From contig NZ_MLHQ01000022.1 of NCBI RefSeq assembly GCF_001999305.1, forward strand, positions 1 through 64,000: a DNA stretch of 64,000 nucleotides, given 5' to 3'. Positions 60,917-64,000 of this stretch are shown piece by piece (the stretch's first letter is position 1; every line of letters begins with the position of its first letter). The position numbers were made by a program, and so were the translations under genes. Under the pieces are notes generated by a model. That model ran no database searches and had not been told where the DNA came from. It was given only the letters and a program-made list of their open reading frames with translations. The stretch comes from Rodentibacter myodis (GTDB taxonomy: Bacteria; Pseudomonadota; Gammaproteobacteria; Enterobacterales; Pasteurellaceae).

Positions 60917-63229
60917 ATGTCAGAACTTAATGAAGCGCAAAAAGTTGCATGGGCCGGTTTTACCGGTGGCGATTGGCAAGAAAATGTCAATGTACGTGAC
61001 TTTATTCAAAAAAACTACACACCTTATGAAGGTGACGATTCTTTCTTAGCCGGTCCGACTGAAGCGACAACAAAACTTTGGGAATCGGTAATGGAAGGAA
61101 TCAAAATTGAAAACCGCACACACGCGCCATTAGATTTTGATGAACACACACCATCAACCATCACTTCTCACGCACCGGGTTATATCAATAAAGATTTAGA
61201 GAAAATCGTTGGTCTTCAAACTGATGCCCCTTTAAAACGTGCCATTATGCCGTTTGGTGGAATCAAAATGGTGGAAGGTTCTTGTAAAGTTTATGGACGT
61301 GAACTTGATCCCGAAGTGAAAAAAATCTTTACCGAATATCGTAAAACCCATAACCAAGGTGTGTTTGATGTTTATACACCGGATATTTTACGTTGCCGTA
61401 AATCAGGCGTGTTGACCGGTTTGCCGGATGCATATGGTCGTGGTCGTATCATTGGTGACTACCGCCGTGTGGCACTTTACGGTGTTGATTTCTTAATGAA
61501 AGATAAATACGCTCAATTTACTTCATTACAAGAAAATCTTGAAAACGGTATTGATCTTGAAGGGACAATTCGTTTACGTGAAGAAATTGCAGAACAACAT
61601 CGTGCGCTTGGTCAATTAAAACAAATGGCGGCAAGCTATGGTTTTGATATTTCTAATCCGGCAACGAATGCTCAAGAAGCAATTCAATGGATGTATTTCG
61701 CATATCTTGCAGCAATCAAATCACAAAACGGTGCGGCAATGTCATTCGGTCGTACAGCAACATTCATCGATATTTATATCGAACGTGATTTGAAAGCGGG
61801 CAAAATTACCGAAACCGAAGCACAGGAATTGGTTGACCACTTGGTAATGAAATTACGTATGGTGCGTTTCTTACGTACCCCTGAATACGATCAATTATTC
61901 TCCGGTGACCCAATGTGGGCAACTGAAACCATCGCAGGTATGGGCTTAGACGGTCGTACATTGGTAACTAAAAATACCTTCCGTATTTTACACACCCTTT
62001 ACAATATGGGTACTTCACCGGAACCAAATTTAACCATTCTTTGGTCTGAACAATTACCGGAAAACTTCAAACGTTTCTGTGCAAAAGTTTCTATTGATAC
62101 CTCATCCGTTCAATATGAAAACGATGACTTAATGCGTCCGGACTTCAATAATGATGACTATGCAATTGCGTGCTGTGTATCACCAATGGTGGTTGGTAAA
62201 CAAATGCAATTCTTCGGTGCGCGTGCAAACTTGGCGAAAACCTTGTTATACGCAATCAATGGCGGTATTGACGAAAAATTAGGTATGCAGGTTGGCCCTA
62301 AAACCGCACCAATTACCGATGAAGTCTTAGACTTTGATACGGTAATGACCCGTATGGATAGCTTTATGGATTGGTTGGCGAAACAATATGTAACTGCATT
62401 AAACATCATCCACTATATGCACGATAAATATTCCTACGAAGCGGCATTAATGGCATTACACGATCGTGATGTTTTCCGCACAATGGCTTGCGGTATTGCA
62501 GGGCTTTCTGTTGCGGCTGACTCCCTTTCTGCGATTAAATATGCGAAAGTTAAACCGATTCGCGGTGATATTAAAGATAAAGACGGTAATGTAGTTGCCT
62601 CTAACGTTGCTATCGACTTTGAAATTGAAGGTGAATATCCACAATACGGTAACAATGATAACCGTGTAGATGATATTGCGTGCGATTTGGTTGAACGTTT
62701 TATGAAAAAAATTCAAAAACTCAAAACTTACCGCAATGCTGTGCCTACACAATCTGTTCTTACTATCACTTCTAACGTGGTATATGGTAAAAAAACAGGT
62801 AATACCCCTGATGGTCGCCGTGCCGGTGCACCGTTCGGACCGGGGGCAAACCCAATGCACGGCCGTGACCAAAAAGGTGCGGTAGCATCATTAACATCAG
62901 TAGCGAAATTGCCATTTGCATACGCAAAAGACGGTATTTCTTATACTTTCTCAATCGTACCGAATGCATTAGGTAAAGATGCGGAAGCACAACGCCGTAA
63001 CCTTGCGGGCTTAATGGATGGCTACTTCCACCACGAAGCAACCGTTGAAGGCGGTCAACACTTAAACGTAAACGTGTTAAACCGTGAAATGTTGTTAGAT
63101 GCAATGGAAAATCCGGAAAAATATCCGCAATTAACCATTCGTGTATCAGGTTACGCGGTGCGTTTTAACTCTTTGACAAAAGAGCAACAACAAGACGTTA
63201 TCACCCGTACCTTCACACAATCAATGTAA
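60917..63229 (+). CDS. pflB: Formate acetyltransferase (pyruvate formate-lyase)
   Basis: Converts pyruvate and CoA to acetyl-CoA and formate under anaerobiosis. 770 residues, starting [20 protein letters not shown]. Adjacent active-site cysteines are Cys419/Cys420 in [13 protein letters not shown], and the glycyl radical is Gly745 in [10 protein letters not shown] second ATG (60911) lies two codons upstream; AAAGGA fits the 60917 start better. Activated by PflA downstream. The coding sequence has the codon preference of a highly expressed gene. Confidence 0.98.
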   Translation: MSELNEAQKVAWAGFTGGDWQENVNVRDFIQKNYTPYEGDDSFLAGPTEATTKLWESVMEGIKIENRTHAPLDFDEHTPSTITSHAPGYINKDLEKIVGLQTDAPLKRAIMPFGGIKMVEGSCKVYGRELDPEVKKIFTEYRKTHNQGVFDVYTPDILRCRKSGVLTGLPDAYGRGRIIGDYRRVALYGVDFLMKDKYAQFTSLQENLENGIDLEGTIRLREEIAEQHRALGQLKQMAASYGFDISNPATNAQEAIQWMYFAYLAAIKSQNGAAMSFGRTATFIDIYIERDLKAGKITETEAQELVDHLVMKLRMVRFLRTPEYDQLFSGDPMWATETIAGMGLDGRTLVTKNTFRILHTLYNMGTSPEPNLTILWSEQLPENFKRFCAKVSIDTSSVQYENDDLMRPDFNNDDYAIACCVSPMVVGKQMQFFGARANLAKTLLYAINGGIDEKLGMQVGPKTAPITDEVLDFDTVMTRMDSFMDWLAKQYVTALNIIHYMHDKYSYEAALMALHDRDVFRTMACGIAGLSVAADSLSAIKYAKVKPIRGDIKDKDGNVVASNVAIDFEIEGEYPQYGNNDNRVDDIACDLVERFMKKIQKLKTYRNAVPTQSVLTITSNVVYGKKTGNTPDGRRAGAPFGPGANPMHGRDQKGAVASLTSVAKLPFAYAKDGISYTFSIVPNALGKDAEAQRRNLAGLMDGYFHHEATVEGGQHLNVNVLNREMLLDAMENPEKYPQLTIRVSGYAVRFNSLTKEQQQDVITRTFTQSM

Positions 63230-63273
63230 AAACATTGTGAAATTTGACCGCACTTTAGCGGAAACATAAGATT

Positions 63274-63305
63274 ATGAGCCTGATTTAAGTCAGGCTCATT
63301 TTTTA
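63274..63305 (+). terminator. Terminator between pflB and pflA
   Basis: ATGAGCCTGA (63274-63283), loop TTTAAG, TCAGGCTCAT (63290-63299), then TTTTTT. pflA, which follows after about 50 bases, would need read-through or its own promoter. Confidence 0.85.
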
Positions 63306-63357
63306 TTCGGGGATATTCTGATAGAATTCGGCTATATTTTTTGTTAGTGAGTTGATT

Positions 63358-64000
63358 ATGTCTGTTTTAGGAAGAATTCATTCATTTGAATCCTGCGGTA
63401 CCGTTGATGGTCCGGGTATTCGTTTTATTTTATTTATGCAAGGCTGTTTAATGCGCTGCAAATATTGCCACAACCGTGATACTTGGGATTTGGATGGCGG
63501 CAGAGAAATTAGCGTAGAAGAGCTAATGAAAGAAGTTGTCACGTATCGCCATTTTATGAATGCTACCGGTGGTGGTGTAACGGCATCGGGGGGCGAGGCC
63601 ATTCTTCAAGCGGAATTTGTACGGGATTGGTTTCAAGCCTGTAAAAAAGAAGGCATTAATACCTGTTTGGATACGAATGGTTTTGTTCGTCATTACGATC
63701 ACATTATTGATGAATTGTTAGATGCAACGGATCTTGTTTTACTTGATTTAAAAGAATTAAACGATCAAGTACATCAAAATTTAATTGGCGTACCAAATAA
63801 ACGTACTTTGGAATTTGCTAAATATCTACAAAAACGCAATCAACGGACTTGGATTCGCTATGTAGTGGTGCCGGGTTATACGGATAACGATCACGATGTG
63901 CATTTACTTGGTCAGTTTATTGAGGGAATGGACAATATCGAAAAAGTTGAATTACTCCCTTATCATCGTTTAGGGGCGCATAAATGGAAAACCTTAGGGT
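63358..64000 (+). CDS. pflA: Pyruvate formate-lyase-activating enzyme (partial)
   Basis: Radical-SAM enzyme that installs the glycyl radical on PflB. ATG 63358 opens a frame that runs off the window after 214 codons. The radical-SAM cluster is Cys30, Cys34 and Cys37 in [27 protein letters not shown] near residue 75 is the SAM-binding GGE motif, and [13 protein letters not shown] and [13 protein letters not shown] follow. The 3' end is missing here only because the window stops. Confidence 0.95.
   Translation, partial: MSVLGRIHSFESCGTVDGPGIRFILFMQGCLMRCKYCHNRDTWDLDGGREISVEELMKEVVTYRHFMNATGGGVTASGGEAILQAEFVRDWFQACKKEGINTCLDTNGFVRHYDHIIDELLDATDLVLLDLKELNDQVHQNLIGVPNKRTLEFAKYLQKRNQRTWIRYVVVPGYTDNDHDVHLLGQFIEGMDNIEKVELLPYHRLGAHKWKTLG

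Overview
The window reads as a chromosomal segment of a Pasteurellaceae bacterium. The strongest sign is the 9-mer AAGTGCGGT and its complement ACCGCACTT, present in dozens of copies in both orientations. This is the DNA uptake signal of the Haemophilus influenzae/Aggregatibacter/Pasteurella branch, often paired head-to-head to form transcription terminators. The gene content agrees: napFDAGHBC, acrRAB, mogA-glnB, focA-pflB-pflA and the cdsA-rseP-bamA-skp-lpxD-fabZ-lpxA-lpxB-rnhB run. An intact hemB argues against H. influenzae itself, which is generally heme-dependent; a Haemophilus parainfluenzae-like or Aggregatibacter-like species is plausible, but the species is inference.

Layout. 1-5.7 kb: hemerythrin-like protein, the queuosine genes tgt and queA, pssA, and a SpoU/TrmH-family methyltransferase. 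5.7-8.9 kb: nhaC and an ornithine-cyclodeaminase-family gene, divergent from an AsnC/Lrp regulator. 9-15.2 kb: periplasmic nitrate reductase operon napFDAGHBC (minus strand). 15.5-20 kb: yggL, trmB, priA, ftsN. 20-25 kb: acrR-acrA-acrB efflux operon. 25-28.5 kb: M48 lipoprotein protease, tryptophan permease mtr with a TrpR-like operator, a methyltransferase and an ACT-domain protein. 28.6-34 kb: rpsB-tsf, a phosphoethanolamine-transferase-like gene, pyrH, two tiny membrane-protein genes, frr. 34-45.8 kb: dxr, uppS, cdsA, rseP, bamA, skp, lpxD, fabZ, lpxA, lpxB, rnhB (isoprenoid, phospholipid, lipid A and outer-membrane assembly). 45.8-53.2 kb: SLC13/DASS transporter, mogA, glnB, PerM-type protein, folA, proB, fklB, psd. 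53.3-60 kb: tatABC, hemB, gdhA, rpsP-rimM-trmD-rplS. 60-64 kb: focA, pflB and pflA, which runs off the window.

Functional links. NapA and NapG carry twin-arginine signals and tatABC is in the window; MogA supplies a molybdenum-cofactor step that NapA needs. pssA, psd and cdsA make phosphatidylethanolamine, the usual donor for the phosphoethanolamine transferase. nap and focA-pfl both suit low-oxygen metabolism and have FNR-like sites upstream.

I see no phage, insertion sequence, CRISPR array, tRNA, rRNA or secretion or defence cluster. Almost all of this is core genome. The least explained parts are small: a bicistronic pair of tiny membrane proteins between pyrH and frr, a 117-bp inverted-repeat-bounded insert plus a 17-codon mini-ORF over a terminator between lpxA and lpxB, a perfect hairpin before nhaC, and leader hairpins before acrR and the SpoU-family gene. 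All positions were read by eye and no search was run.
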